From: Marinobacter adhaerens HP15
GTDB lineage: Bacteria > Pseudomonadota > Gammaproteobacteria > Pseudomonadales > Oleiphilaceae
Direction of reading: 5' to 3'
Assembly (NCBI RefSeq): GCF_000166295.1
Contig: NC_017506.1
Coordinates: forward strand, 1,488,001-1,552,000
Length of the DNA: 64,000 nucleotides
Shown here: piece after piece, positions 19,448 through 28,448 of the stretch
Position numbering within the stretch: position 1 is the first letter of the stretch
Layout: each line of letters opens with the position of its first letter
Program-made: the position numbers and the translations under genes
The notes under the pieces: model-generated
Databases searched by the model: none
Seen by the model: only the letters and a program-made list of their open reading frames with translations
What the model was told of the DNA's origin: nothing

Positions 19448-19876
19448 TTACTCCACCATTACTGTGATCTTCTCGGAAACCACTGGCGGGTTGTGCGGCA
19501 CATGCATGTGATCACCGACCAAAAGCTGCAGCGTGTGTTTACCCGGTGATAGCGTGATCTCGGTTTCGGTTTGCCCGCCACCAAAGTGTCTGATTTGATC
19601 CGTTGCCGGGAGGGATTTGCTCAGATCGGACGGTACGTCGGTATCGATCAGCAGGTGGTGGTGTCCGGTGCCTGCTTTTTCCACGCCAGCAGGTGCCACG
19701 CCCATGTTCCGCAGACCAAAGACGACTTTGAAGGTTTCGTCTACGGTTGCGCCGTCAGTTGGTTGCACGAAATACACGCCAGCGTTGGCCGGCGCCTCAG
19801 ACTTCATGCTCTCTGCAATCGCTGCTACTGGCGCGATCAACAGAGCTGAAAACAGTGTAATTGCGATCCTGTTCAT
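19448..19876 (-). CDS. Secreted DUF4399 family protein
   Basis: 142 residues with a clear signal peptide (NRIAITLFSALLIAPVAAIA). The conserved C-terminal core contains GVYFVQPTDGATV, GTGHHHLLID and LLVGDHMHVPHNPPV, which mark the DUF4399 family. The paired histidines suggest metal binding in the periplasm; that is inference. TTCCTCC on the plus strand just upstream corresponds to a strong GGAGGAA ribosome site. Confidence 0.82.
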   Translation of the reverse strand: MNRIAITLFSALLIAPVAAIAESMKSEAPANAGVYFVQPTDGATVDETFKVVFGLRNMGVAPAGVEKAGTGHHHLLIDTDVPSDLSKSLPATDQIRHFGGGQTETEITLSPGKHTLQLLVGDHMHVPHNPPVVSEKITVMVE

Positions 19877-19942
19877 TTCGTTTCCTCCTTGGTGTTCGCC
19901 ACCAGTGAATATAGTTGAGGAAACTTATGCGTGACGGCCGCT

Positions 19943-20941
19943 TCAGTTTTCCACGGCAGGAATTATGTGCTCCTCAATTAACTGGAACTGGCGGCGCAAA
20001 AAGGCTGAACCCGGCGAGGGAGGGGTAGGGTCAGAGGTCATCACCACGGTCAGTTTGCGAGCGGGCATCACATACAGTACCTGGCCTCCGTACCCACGCC
20101 CGTAATACCCCATTTCGCCGGCGAGCGGCTGCTGGAACCAGCCATAGCCATAGGGATCATCTGTGTAGGCGGACCTTCCGCGTTCAATCCAGGACTCCCG
20201 CACCCAGTTTTCCGGAAACAGGCGCCGATCACCAAGGCGGCCTTCATTGCGATAGAGCTCGCCGATTTTTGCCAGGTCCCTTGGCGAAAGAGCCATATTA
20301 TTGCCACCAAAATAGATCCCCTGGGGGTCCCGACCCCAGGCAGGAATAGTTATATTCAGTGGCTCGCCCAACCATTCCCGCGCCAGGTCGAGCGTGCTGC
20401 GCCCGGCGCTTTCAGTGAGCGCCGCCGAGAGCAGGTGGCTGCTGCCGGTAGAGTAGAGCATGCGACCGCCCGGCTCATCCACGAACGGCCGGGTAAGCAC
20501 ATGGTGCACCCAGTTATCGCTGTTCACCCAGGGGCCATAGTAACGGCCAGATGTCCGCTGCAACCCGGCCTGCAAAGACAGCAGGTGGCCCAGAGTTATC
20601 CGGTCTACGCCCTCGGTGGCGGAGGCGGGTACGCGGTCACCGAGCGTTTCAACAACCGGTTGATTGGTTCCCTCGAACACACCTTTTTCGATGCCGATAC
20701 CCACCAGCGCGGCGAGTACTGTCTTGGAGAGAGATTTGATGTTGGTTGGCGTGTCGAGCCCGGCACTCTTCAAATCCAATGCCAGAACTTCCTGGCCCTC
20801 ATGGACAACAATCAAGGAGTGAAGGCGCTCAAGGTTTGCAGCCTCTCTGGACACCTCTGTTTGCCAGTCGGCTGTCTCTGAGTGGCTTGGCGGGGTCACC
20901 AGGAGCAGCAGTGCGAAAAGCCAATATGAAAAGCGTTGCAT
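19943..20941 (-). CDS. Serine hydrolase, beta-lactamase/penicillin-binding family (class C fold)
   Basis: About 332 residues from ATG at 20941, which gives a signal peptide (QRFSYWLFALLLLVTPPSHS); the frame reaches 20992. The active-site SxxK is SLSK (about residues 70-73), after the typical NIKS. A Tyr motif YST is followed by SSHLLSAAL. The family includes esterases, D-aminopeptidases and beta-lactamases; nothing indicates antibiotic resistance here. Exported, probably periplasmic. Confidence 0.85.
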   Translation of the reverse strand: MQRFSYWLFALLLLVTPPSHSETADWQTEVSREAANLERLHSLIVVHEGQEVLALDLKSAGLDTPTNIKSLSKTVLAALVGIGIEKGVFEGTNQPVVETLGDRVPASATEGVDRITLGHLLSLQAGLQRTSGRYYGPWVNSDNWVHHVLTRPFVDEPGGRMLYSTGSSHLLSAALTESAGRSTLDLAREWLGEPLNITIPAWGRDPQGIYFGGNNMALSPRDLAKIGELYRNEGRLGDRRLFPENWVRESWIERGRSAYTDDPYGYGWFQQPLAGEMGYYGRGYGGQVLYVMPARKLTVVMTSDPTPPSPGSAFLRRQFQLIEEHIIPAVEN

Positions 20942-21073
20942 AGTGTAAGGAGGCGCTGGCGTCTTCGTTTTGGTAATTGGAACGTCGATCATATGACTAC
21001 TGTACGTCAGCGCGCCGAGAGGAGGTCACGGGTTATTCAGATCTGTGGTGATTATCGGGTACGCGATGCAGAT

Positions 21074-21406
21074 TTATGCGCCTCTAGGCGCAAACATGAT
21101 AATCGCCATGCCGAGCAGTGCTACGCCGGATCCCACCAGATCCCAAACGGTCGGCCGGATACCATCAATAGCCCAAAGCCAGAGAATGGCCATAAAGATA
21201 TACACACCGCCGTAGGCCGCATAAACCCGCCCGGCGGCAGTGGGATGCAGGGAAAGTAACCAGGCAAATGCCGCCAGGCTTAGGGCCCCGGGTACCAGAA
21301 GCCAGATGCTCTTTCCCTCGCGAAGCCAGAGATAGGGTAGGTAGCAGCCAACGATTTCAGCCAGCGCGGTAACGAGAAACAGACCGATGGTTTTCAGTTC
21401 AGGCAC
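21074..21406 (-). CDS. ynfA: YnfA family (UPF0060) small membrane protein
   Basis: 110 residues from GTG at 21406, chosen because AGGAAA lies 8 nt upstream and the protein then begins [19 protein letters not shown] as in the family. Four hydrophobic segments; characteristic YAAYGGVYI and WLWAIDG. YnfA proteins are small-multidrug-resistance-like; their substrates are poorly known. The start lies inside the upstream GFA gene (8-bp overlap), so translation is probably coupled. Confidence 0.88.
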   Translation of the reverse strand: MPELKTIGLFLVTALAEIVGCYLPYLWLREGKSIWLLVPGALSLAAFAWLLSLHPTAAGRVYAAYGGVYIFMAILWLWAIDGIRPTVWDLVGSGVALLGMAIIMFAPRGA

Positions 21407-21842
21407 GGGGATTTTCCTGTAAAGCTTCCTGTAAAGATTCAAGGCTCTCGGGCCCTGCCTCCAGGCGGACGCAATCCCCGGAGTCACGCTCCCAGGAGGC
21501 AGCTGAGCCCATGTGAAGATGCACGTTCACGGCCACGGCCGTTTCAAATGACTCCTCCAGGAGTCCTGCAGGAACCCAAACCAACTCCATTCCCCTCAGT
21601 TGATTCGGTACTGGACTACCGCATACCGAGCAGAAATCACTGCGATAGCCTGTTGGCTTCTGGAAAGAAGAGATTTTGTCCTGACCAGACAGCCAGCGAA
21701 AATCCTTCTGCGTAACCAAAGTTGCCGCATTTGCCGACGATCCCGTTACCTTCCGGCAGAGGGAACAGTGGCATTGGTAGAGGTTGGGAAGATAGCCCTT
21801 GATTTCAAACTTCACCTCGCCACACAGGCATTCGCCGTTCAT
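21399..21842 (-). CDS. GFA/CENP-V family zinc protein
   Basis: 147 residues with the GFA zinc pattern: [18 protein letters not shown] and [10 protein letters not shown], giving two Cys-based zinc sites. The family includes glutathione-dependent formaldehyde-activating enzymes, though most members are uncharacterised. It is upstream of and overlapping ynfA, and 3 bp downstream of the DinB-like gene: a compact three-gene operon. Confidence 0.88.
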   Translation of the reverse strand: MNGECLCGEVKFEIKGYLPNLYQCHCSLCRKVTGSSANAATLVTQKDFRWLSGQDKISSFQKPTGYRSDFCSVCGSPVPNQLRGMELVWVPAGLLEESFETAVAVNVHLHMGSAASWERDSGDCVRLEAGPESLESLQEALQENPRA

Positions 21843-21845
21843 TTT

Positions 21846-22388
21846 TCATTCCTTAGATTGGTCTGGAATCAGCGCCAGAAGATCTGTCACCCCAATATCC
21901 ACCCCGGCTTGTGAGAGCAGCGTAGAAACCTGCCCGCGATGATGGGTCTGGTGATTGAAAAAGTGTTGAAGAAGACTGGAGAACCGACGGTTCGCTGGAA
22001 CCCCCTTCGTGTTTTGATAACGGATAACCACGTTCAGGTCGTCATCCGACAACGTGCCAACCCAACCGATAATATGGTTGTCGAGCCAGGCCCTCCGCTC
22101 CGACAGCGCGGCGAAGTCCTCAAACAGGATATCGTTCAGTTTGTTGGGTGAGGGCAGATCTACGACTTCCTTCAGTGCAATGCTAAAGGTTGGGTGCATG
22201 GCGAACCGTTTTAGCCAAATGGTGTCGCCAACAACAATGTGGTTGAGCGTTCCGAGAATGGAGCCGAAGAACGCGCCACGATCCTTGGCCAACTCGGTTT
22301 GTTCAAGGCCCCTTGCCGCTCCATAGATCTTTTCATTCATCCACTGATTGTAGGCGGCCATCAATTCGAAATTTGTTCTCAGACTCAT
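21846..22388 (-). CDS. DinB/YfiT family protein
   Basis: 180 residues of the four-helix DinB fold. It has AYNQWMNEKIY at the start, LNHIVVGDTIWLKRF (first metal His), and FNHQTHHRGQVSTLL with the C-terminal His cluster. The family comprises metal-binding thiol transferases and damage-inducible proteins. The stop at 21846 is only 3 bp from the start of the GFA gene, so they are co-transcribed. Confidence 0.87.
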   Translation of the reverse strand: MSLRTNFELMAAYNQWMNEKIYGAARGLEQTELAKDRGAFFGSILGTLNHIVVGDTIWLKRFAMHPTFSIALKEVVDLPSPNKLNDILFEDFAALSERRAWLDNHIIGWVGTLSDDDLNVVIRYQNTKGVPANRRFSSLLQHFFNHQTHHRGQVSTLLSQAGVDIGVTDLLALIPDQSKE

Positions 22389-22453
22389 TGTCTTGACCCT
22401 GTTCGAACTCTTTGGGTTTCATACGGGGATTGGTAGGAAATTACAAAGGACTC

Positions 22454-23050
22454 CTAAACCATAGGCCTGAAATTCGGTAATGCCGCAACCCGATCCAGCC
22501 ATGCGCGAATCGCAGGGTAGGCTTCCAGCTCAAAACCACCCTCATCGGCGACGTGGGTGTATGCATAGAGTGAGATATCTGCAGTAGTGACCTTCTCACC
22601 CGCCAGGAATGGCGTTTGTGCCAGCTGCTGCTCCATCACCTGCAAGGCCTTGTGACCGCCGGTTTGCTTGGCGGCATACTCGTCGGCTTTGTCTGCCGGC
22701 AGTCCCAGGTACTTGTTGATAAAGCGCGCAACGGCGATAAACGGCTCATGGCTGTATTGTTCGAAGAACTGCCATTGCAGAACGCGGGCCTGGGCGAGGC
22801 GGTCATTCGGGTACAGATCAGAGCCGAACGCGAGGTAGTTGATGATGGCGTTGGACTCTGACAGCGTCTCGCCACTATCCAGCTCCAGCAGAGGAATCTT
22901 GCCATTCGGGTTCTTTTTCAAAAAATCATCGGATTTTGTGTCGCCCGCCAGAATGTCGACATCAATCCACTGATGGTCGATGTTCAGCAGTTGGCAAACG
23001 AGCTGAACCTTGTAGCAGTTGCCGGATTGGGTATCGCCATAGATTTTCAT
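22454..23050 (-). CDS. Glutathione S-transferase family protein
   Basis: 198 residues. N-terminal thioredoxin-like domain with SGNCYKVQLVCQLLN and the glutathione-site ETLSESNAIINYLA (SNA contacts the glutamyl group). All-alpha C-terminal domain with the N-capping region TTADISLYAYTHVADEGG. Conjugates or reduces electrophiles with glutathione; the substrate is unknown. Confidence 0.9.
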   Translation of the reverse strand: MKIYGDTQSGNCYKVQLVCQLLNIDHQWIDVDILAGDTKSDDFLKKNPNGKIPLLELDSGETLSESNAIINYLAFGSDLYPNDRLAQARVLQWQFFEQYSHEPFIAVARFINKYLGLPADKADEYAAKQTGGHKALQVMEQQLAQTPFLAGEKVTTADISLYAYTHVADEGGFELEAYPAIRAWLDRVAALPNFRPMV

Positions 23051-23095
23051 GCAGTTTCCTTTGCTGGGAGCGCGCCGTTTTTCAGGCCGGGGCGT

Positions 23096-23554
23096 TCAGG
23101 GCTCCGATCCGGGCTGCTTGAGGTCTTTGGTGTAGACATGCGTTGTTTTGGATTGCGTATAACCAACCGCCGGATAAAAGCCATGAGACTCAAGGCGCGT
23201 TACATTAGAGCGTACCACCACCCGCGGGAGTCCCATAGAGCTGGACCAGTCTTCAGCAGACTGGACCAATAGCTGGCCGATACCAGCCCTCCGTGCGCGG
23301 GAGCCTACAACCAGGCCTGTAATTTCCGCGACAAACAGCTCGCTGAGGAACAGGCGCTTTTCCACAGCTATCCATCCAACGACCGAACCTCCGGAAAGGG
23401 CGACGAAAAGCTGATGGTCGGGAGAGTTAGCGATTGCCTCGAGCCATGCTTTCGTGCGGAGCCTGCTGGCTGTGTAACCCCATTCGAGGACCAGAGCGTG
23501 AATGCCATCAAGATGATCAGCCCGCCCCGGTTCGATTGAAATGTCCATATTCAA
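23096..23554 (-). CDS. GNAT family N-acetyltransferase
   Basis: 152 residues covering a single GNAT domain: LFVAEITGLVVGSRARRAGIGQLLVQSAEDW is the acetyl-CoA binding loop region (R-x-x-G-I-G). RLESHGFYPAVGY is the C-terminal strand. A second ATG two codons in (23548) is an equally good start. Substrate unknown. Confidence 0.87.
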   Translation of the reverse strand: MNMDISIEPGRADHLDGIHALVLEWGYTASRLRTKAWLEAIANSPDHQLFVALSGGSVVGWIAVEKRLFLSELFVAEITGLVVGSRARRAGIGQLLVQSAEDWSSSMGLPRVVVRSNVTRLESHGFYPAVGYTQSKTTHVYTKDLKQPGSEP

Positions 23555-23674
23555 ACGCTAGTCCGGGAGGGTGTGCTATGGCGATTCATTCTTGGGATTT
23601 GCCTTTGACCCACCTGTCGCCCTCCTTGTGATATTCCTCTTTAACCGCCGCCCAGGCTACTTTGTGGGCCGTCT

Positions 23675-23941
23675 CTATCGCAGCTGGCTGTCCTTGCTGC
23701 CCCTGCGATTGATGCCGCCAGACTGGCTGTGCTCCTTTTCATGGGCCGACTGGCAGTCAATGCACAAACGAACACCGGGAATGGCCTTGCGCCGGGCCTC
23801 TGGAATTGGTGCTCCGCACTCATCACATTCCTCGGCACTTTCGCCTTTGGCCAACTGGCTGCGTGCGCGCTGGATTTCATCCTCAACGCTTGCGTCGATC
23901 TGTTCCTGAACCGCACCATCACGAGACCATCCGCCTGCCAT
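23675..23941 (-). CDS. DksA/TraR C4-type zinc-finger protein (YbiI-like)
   Basis: 88 residues from ATG at 23941, which has a good GGAGG site; the frame extends to 23974. The C4 zinc finger reads CDECGAPIPEARRKAIPG, then CIDCQ, as in the DksA/TraR superfamily. At this length it lacks DksA's long coiled-coil arms and resembles YbiI. Such proteins may bind RNA polymerase; that is not shown here. Confidence 0.87.
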   Translation of the reverse strand: MAGGWSRDGAVQEQIDASVEDEIQRARSQLAKGESAEECDECGAPIPEARRKAIPGVRLCIDCQSAHEKEHSQSGGINRRGSKDSQLR

Positions 23942-24039
23942 GGGGCCCTCCGAAGTCTGGCTGACTGAAACCACTCAACGTTAGCATTGTAGCTCGGGTG
24001 CTCAAAGATGGCCGACGCTGATTTGGCTGATGCGAAGAG

Positions 24040-24360
24040 TCAAAGCCTACCAGTTTCAGTCTCGGGCCCACCTCGAAGAACCAGATACAACAAGGGCCCT
24101 GCGGAGACAAACACTGCTGTCAGAACGAAAAACGGAACTAGGTAACCCAATCCTTTGCCTCGACGTTTGGCATCCTGGTACATCCAGATGCAAGCCAATA
24201 CCGCGAGAATGTAGAGATCAATAACAACCTGTGCGGTATCGGGGCTCGACATCAACTGGGCCCCGAATGCCAGGAGCGATTGCTCGGCGCCGGCCATCAC
24301 CCAGAAGGTGAAGCCCATAAACAGGCAGAGAACGACGAGGGGGAGGGGGGATAGTCTCAT
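24040..24360 (-). CDS. DUF2834-like small membrane protein
   Basis: 106 residues with three hydrophobic segments (about 5-25, 45-60 and 72-95). IDLYILAVLACIWMYQDAKRRGKG followed by a third helix resembles the DUF2834 pattern of a helix ending in an aromatic and a basic cytoplasmic loop. Function unknown. It lies 29 bp downstream of the next minus-strand gene, so it is probably co-transcribed. Confidence 0.65.
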   Translation of the reverse strand: MRLSPLPLVVLCLFMGFTFWVMAGAEQSLLAFGAQLMSSPDTAQVVIDLYILAVLACIWMYQDAKRRGKGLGYLVPFFVLTAVFVSAGPLLYLVLRGGPETETGRL

Positions 24361-24389
24361 AATCTTCCTTGATTTATTTGTTGCTGGAA

Positions 24390-24887
24390 TTAAATGTCTT
24401 CAGCGATGCGCTTGAGGGATTCGCCATCAAGAAAATCGGAGTCAATCTTTAGCAGCTTTGCATCTTTGCCGATCACAAAGAGGAAGGCTTTGTTCCCGTG
24501 GTCGGAGTAGGCGAGTGAATAGGAATCCTGCGTCCAAGTGGCGACATCTCTGCCGCTGACAAAATTCTCGTGCACGGCCCCGATCAACGTCTGGTCACAA
24601 TCGGCTGCAGCTGTCTCAAAGAAAACAGCCTCGAAGAAAGTGCCCGCTGGGCAGCCGTATTCCAACGTTTCATCGTGGGTCATGTCTGCGAATGCCAGGA
24701 ATCGTTTACCTAGCTCGTCGCCGTATCGGAAGATCAACATGTTCTGGCTGTCGCCAATATCGCCAACAGCGGCGAAACCTGCCGGAATGTTGAATCTCAA
24801 GTCCGAGTACAAAAGCTCGATTCGGTTACCGGCATGAACAGCAACGGACAAACTTAAAGCAACAGCGATCAATCCAATCTTGAACAT
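24390..24887 (-). CDS. Secreted protein of unknown function
   Basis: 165 residues with a signal peptide (FKIGLIAVALSLSVAVHA) and a globular remainder. Two cysteines (in EYGCPAG and ADCDQT) could form a periplasmic disulfide. I do not recognise the family. Its ATG lies directly against the TGA of the upstream small gene, so the two are translated together. Confidence 0.65.
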   Translation of the reverse strand: MFKIGLIAVALSLSVAVHAGNRIELLYSDLRFNIPAGFAAVGDIGDSQNMLIFRYGDELGKRFLAFADMTHDETLEYGCPAGTFFEAVFFETAAADCDQTLIGAVHENFVSGRDVATWTQDSYSLAYSDHGNKAFLFVIGKDAKLLKIDSDFLDGESLKRIAEDI

Positions 24888-24888
24888 C

Positions 24889-25209
24889 TCAAATTCCCTT
24901 TAGTGCCATGTGGATTTCAGAGCGGAAATTCTGGCTGACTTGCAGCTTGCAAATGTAATAAGTCTGACTGTTACCGGAAGCGATGTTTTTACCGATGCCA
25001 GCCACTTGCTTCACGATATAGGAGATTCCTGGCTTGCCGCCGCTCGGTCTGGGAACCAGGTCCATGGAAGCTGAGCACGATTGCGACTCGGTTACTGCGG
25101 TATAGACGACCTCAGCGGATCGTTCATTGACGGATTCAGGTGAGGCCGTGCCATCGCCCCAGAAAAAATTGATGGCAGCGGAGACATACTCACGGTCACT
25201 GTGATCCAT
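24889..25209 (-). CDS. Small protein of unknown function
   Basis: 106 residues, soluble, with no signal peptide and no motif I can name. It has three cysteines (in SQSCSAS and YICKLQ). It is followed immediately by the secreted-protein gene (1-base gap), then the DUF2834-like gene, which together form a probable three-gene operon. Confidence 0.5.
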   Translation of the reverse strand: MDHSDREYVSAAINFFWGDGTASPESVNERSAEVVYTAVTESQSCSASMDLVPRPSGGKPGISYIVKQVAGIGKNIASGNSQTYYICKLQVSQNFRSEIHMALKGI

Positions 25210-25359
25210 GATCCAATTCCTTTTGTTTACTGAGAGATAACGTCCTCCTGGACGCTTTGCACGTTAGCAAATGATCATTGCGAGAGCGAGTAAATCTACT
25301 GCGACCAAGTCACGTTCAAATTCGAAAAAATAGATCTGCTTCAGTTATTTGCGCCGGAC

Positions 25360-25839
25360 TCATTTTTTATGCAGTGCCTTGTAGCGTTCCTCCAGTTCGG
25401 CACGAATGGCCCGGCGCTCCTTGCCGTTGGCAAATCGCCGTATCTGATCATCGGTGCTCGGGACCAACTGCGGCACGGCGACGGCTTTGCCGTTGTCATC
25501 AACCGCCACCATGGTAAAAAAGCAGCTGTTGCTATGGCGAACCAACTTGTCGCGGATGTTCTCGGTAACCACCTTGATGCCGATCTCCATGGAGGTACGG
25601 CCGGTATAGTTCACGCTGGCCAGAAAGGTCACCAGCTCGCCAATCTGGATGGGCTGGAGGAACATCACCTGATCGACGGACAGGGTAACAACATAGGTCC
25701 CCGCGTAGCGGCTGGCGCAGGCATAAGCGACCTCATCCAGGTACTTCAGCAGGGTGCCGCCGTGCACATTGCCGGAGAAATTGGCTTTGTCCGGCGTCAT
25801 CAGAACGGTCATGCTCAGGCTTGTTGAATTGTTTTCCAT
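25360..25839 (-). CDS. Acyl-CoA thioesterase, hotdog fold (YciA/BFIT type)
   Basis: 159 residues. The hotdog core shows MTPDKANFSGNVHGGTLL (substrate loop, Asn and the HGG turn), LDEVAYACASRYAG on the central helix, and a cytosolic C-terminal tail rich in Arg and Glu. The family hydrolyses acyl-CoA to free acid and CoA. Stand-alone gene. Confidence 0.9.
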   Translation of the reverse strand: MENNSTSLSMTVLMTPDKANFSGNVHGGTLLKYLDEVAYACASRYAGTYVVTLSVDQVMFLQPIQIGELVTFLASVNYTGRTSMEIGIKVVTENIRDKLVRHSNSCFFTMVAVDDNGKAVAVPQLVPSTDDQIRRFANGKERRAIRAELEERYKALHKK

Positions 25840-25900
25840 GGCGCTTCTCTGTTGGTTTTGCTGTCCAGTATAGGCGCCAGGCTGCCAGCGGTGGCAGTAG

Positions 25901-26191
25901 TTATTCGTCGGCCTCGAAGGTCACCAGATCCACATCCGCTGCCTGGTTGCGTAACGGCACCAATGCCTGATAGGCAGGAGAGTCGTGCCAATTGGCGACG
26001 GAATCCGCATTGGGAAAGCGGATAACCACCGTATCGGTGTGCCGGTATTGCCCGCTCAGCACCTTTGCCTGTGTACCCCGAAGTACCAGTTCCGCACCCC
26101 AGGGAGCCAGCGTTGCCGGAACAAGGCTGCGGTATTCTGCCCATTTGTCGGGGTCTTTTACGGTGATGTTACCGATCACGTAGGCGGTCAT
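25901..26191 (-). CDS. DUF1330 domain protein
   Basis: 96 residues from ATG at 26191 (GGAG nearby); the frame runs on to 26278 without coding character. TAYVIGNITVKDPDKWAEYR and VIRFPNADSVANWHDSPAYQAL are hallmarks of the DUF1330 family, a dimeric ferredoxin-like fold of unknown function. Confidence 0.88.
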   Translation of the reverse strand: MTAYVIGNITVKDPDKWAEYRSLVPATLAPWGAELVLRGTQAKVLSGQYRHTDTVVIRFPNADSVANWHDSPAYQALVPLRNQAADVDLVTFEADE

Positions 26192-26250
26192 TGGCGTTCT
26201 CCGGTTTTTATTGGGCTGATGTCCATGAAAAATGAAAGTGACTGCATGTA

Positions 26251-27120
26251 TTACTGGTTCAGGATATCTTCGATCCAATTCAGGAATTTGGCCGCACTCC
26301 TCGTTTCGAAGCTATCCCTACCCGGAACGTAATAGCACAAATCTGATGTTACCGATTGAGTGTCGAAATGCTGCAGAACGTTGGCCTTTAACAGCCTTTC
26401 GACGAGCGTTGTAGAGCAGAACACCAGCCCATTGCCCGCCATAGCCTGTTGGATCCCGAAAAGCTCCTGATCAAACGTTTTGAGTTGGATATTTGCCCCC
26501 TGCAGTCCATTTTTTTCTAACCAATCGGTGAGGGGAGGGGCCGGTAACGCTTTGTTTTTCCACTCCGTGGTAAAAAGGGTTAAAGGGGCATTTTCCCAGG
26601 AGGGAGGCGTCATTCCATAGGCACCAAATACATTGAATGACTCAAATCGAATGACATCAGAATGCTCAGCAACTGAGACATCCCCGAATCGAATGGGAAT
26701 GATGTAGGATTGGCTGTCGACCGACTCGCCGGTCGATATTTCCACAGAAATCTCGGGGTTGGCTTGTTCGAAATCGTGCTGGGAAGGGATCAGCACCATC
26801 GCTGCCAAGGATGATGTCGTCGTCACCCTGACCGTATTGCCTGCCTTCACCACCTCTTCCAAAGCGCTGTCGATTTTGCGAAACCCTTCCGCGGTCGCTT
26901 TGGCTAATCGGATACCCGTTCCCGTCAAGGATATCCGTCTTCCCTGCCGATGAAACAGGCTCACATTCAATCGGCTTTCCAGGTTGCCAATATGGTGTGA
27001 GATGGCTGTCGGCGTTAGCGAAAGTTCTTCTGCCGCCAACTTGAAACTACCCCGGCGGGCAGCCGACTCAAAGGCTTTCAGCGCCTGTAATGACACCTGC
27101 AATGTGAATCTCCAGGTCAA
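26251..27120 (-). CDS. LysR family transcriptional regulator (GcvA-like)
   Basis: 289 residues. The N-terminal winged helix-turn-helix is seen as ALKAFESAARRGSFKLAAEELSLTPTAISHHIGNLE; the rest is the effector-binding domain. The long frame start at 27120 adds a few residues before LQVSLQALKAF, so a start up to eight codons later is possible. It is divergent from the azoreductase gene, which it probably controls together with the deaminase gene. Confidence 0.9.
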   Translation of the reverse strand: MTWRFTLQVSLQALKAFESAARRGSFKLAAEELSLTPTAISHHIGNLESRLNVSLFHRQGRRISLTGTGIRLAKATAEGFRKIDSALEEVVKAGNTVRVTTTSSLAAMVLIPSQHDFEQANPEISVEISTGESVDSQSYIIPIRFGDVSVAEHSDVIRFESFNVFGAYGMTPPSWENAPLTLFTTEWKNKALPAPPLTDWLEKNGLQGANIQLKTFDQELFGIQQAMAGNGLVFCSTTLVERLLKANVLQHFDTQSVTSDLCYYVPGRDSFETRSAAKFLNWIEDILNQ

Positions 27121-27126
27121 TCACGA

Positions 27127-27159
27127 GTTCATGAACGTTTAGATGAGTTTAATTCATCT
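27127..27159. promoter_or_regulatory. Candidate LysR operators between the divergent genes
   Basis: Two palindromes lie between the regulator start and the azoreductase start: GTTCATGAAC (27127-27136, perfect) and AGATGA / TCATCT (27141-27146 and 27154-27159, 7-bp spacer). The second has the T-N11-A geometry of LysR sites. Location and symmetry are the only evidence. Confidence 0.5.
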
Positions 27160-27240
27160 GCAAGTGTAATTTTTCCGTTTGTGCAAGTCCATCCAGCGCC
27201 ACAAACTAGCTCCTGTCATCAATCAGCCAAGGAAATGAAC

Positions 27241-27954
27241 ATGAGCACACTATTACACATTGATTCAAGCGTTAGAGCCGCGACAAACCCGAACCCGGAT
27301 CACGATTCCATATCGAAAAATGTCGCCCGCCGATTCATTGATACCTGGAAACAGAACCGGCCTGAGGATGAATATATCTATCGTGACGTTGGGGTGAATC
27401 CACCTGCTTTCATTACCCAGGATTGGATTGGTGCGGTGTTTACCCCTGAGGAAAACAGGACCCCGGCACAGCAAGAGACATTGGCACTCTCTGACACCCT
27501 GATCGCTGAGGTCTCAGCAGCCGACGTTATTGTGATTTCCTCACCCATGTACAACTACGGTATGCCGGCCCAGCTAAAAGCCTGGTTCGATCAGATCGTT
27601 CGCATTGGCAAAACGTTTGATTTCGATCTCGAACGAGGGGACTTCCCGCTGCAGCCCCTGCTATCCGGTAAGACATTGATCATCGTGACCTCCAGCGGAG
27701 AGTTTGGCTTTGAAAAAGGCGGAATAAGAGAAGAGTCTGGCCACCTGGTGCCGCACCTCAGAACGTTGAGCAAATACCTCGGTGTGGACACCATTTATGA
27801 GGTCGCCGCTGAATATCAGGAATTTGGCGACGAGAGGCACCGAGTGTCAGTAGCCAACGCCAAAGCTCGAGCCGAGAGCCTTGCTTCAGAGCTGAGCCTT
27901 TCCGCCCAGGCTCCATCGTCAGTACGTGAGGTCACCGATGTGGGACGAAATTGA
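27241..27954 (+). CDS. azoR: FMN-dependent NADH-azoreductase / quinone reductase
   Basis: 237 residues from ATG at 27241 with AAGGAA upstream; earlier in-frame GTG and ATG codons lack a site. The flavodoxin-like fold opens with TLLHIDSSVR. It contains SSPMYNYGMPAQLKAWFDQI (FMN-binding Met-Tyr-Asn) and SSGEFG, as in AzoR. These enzymes carry out two-electron reduction of quinones or azo compounds. Under the divergent LysR regulator; overlaps the deaminase gene by 17 bp. Confidence 0.92.
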   Translation: MSTLLHIDSSVRAATNPNPDHDSISKNVARRFIDTWKQNRPEDEYIYRDVGVNPPAFITQDWIGAVFTPEENRTPAQQETLALSDTLIAEVSAADVIVISSPMYNYGMPAQLKAWFDQIVRIGKTFDFDLERGDFPLQPLLSGKTLIIVTSSGEFGFEKGGIREESGHLVPHLRTLSKYLGVDTIYEVAAEYQEFGDERHRVSVANAKARAESLASELSLSAQAPSSVREVTDVGRN

Positions 27955-28417
27955 TGAAGAGCGTCTAGCAACCTGTGGCGAAAGCGCGATTGATCTGGCT
28001 ATTAGCAATGTAAAAGCCGGTGGTTTGCCGTTTTCCGCTGTGATCGTCAATCAAAATGGAGACGTTGTCGGCAAGGGGGTAAATCAGGTTGCCGAGCATC
28101 TGGATTGTACCGCACACGCAGAAATACAGGCGATAAGGGACGCTTCACGTAATGAAAATAGCGTCTCTTTAAAAGGGACGACGTTGATTGCCTCAGGAGA
28201 GCCTTGCGCTCTCTGTTACATGGCGATCCGTATGGCCGGCATTGGGCATGTCCGTATCTTGTTGGATCGCTATGAGGCTGCAGAAAACGGGTTCGATTAT
28301 CGGTGGACTTACAGGTATTTGAACCCCGGCCTCGTTAATGAGCTAGATGTTGTGACTTTGGCTAACGAAAGGAAGTTACTCCCATTCCAGATGGCCAAAA
28401 TGGGGCTGAATGATTGA
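27938..28417 (+). CDS. Nucleoside/guanine deaminase family protein
   Basis: 159 residues from ATG at 27938 (GAGGTCACC upstream). The zinc site is the cytidine-deaminase-type HAEIQAI (His and catalytic Glu) and EPCALCYMAI (two Cys). The C-terminal region, with YRWTYRYLNPG, looks like the GuaD/nucleoside deaminase branch. It overlaps azoR by 17 bp, so the two are co-translated. The substrate could be a purine base or a related compound. Confidence 0.88.
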   Translation: MWDEIDEERLATCGESAIDLAISNVKAGGLPFSAVIVNQNGDVVGKGVNQVAEHLDCTAHAEIQAIRDASRNENSVSLKGTTLIASGEPCALCYMAIRMAGIGHVRILLDRYEAAENGFDYRWTYRYLNPGLVNELDVVTLANERKLLPFQMAKMGLND

Positions 28418-28448
28418 GAGGAGGGGGGTAATAGCGTGGCGGCTAAAA

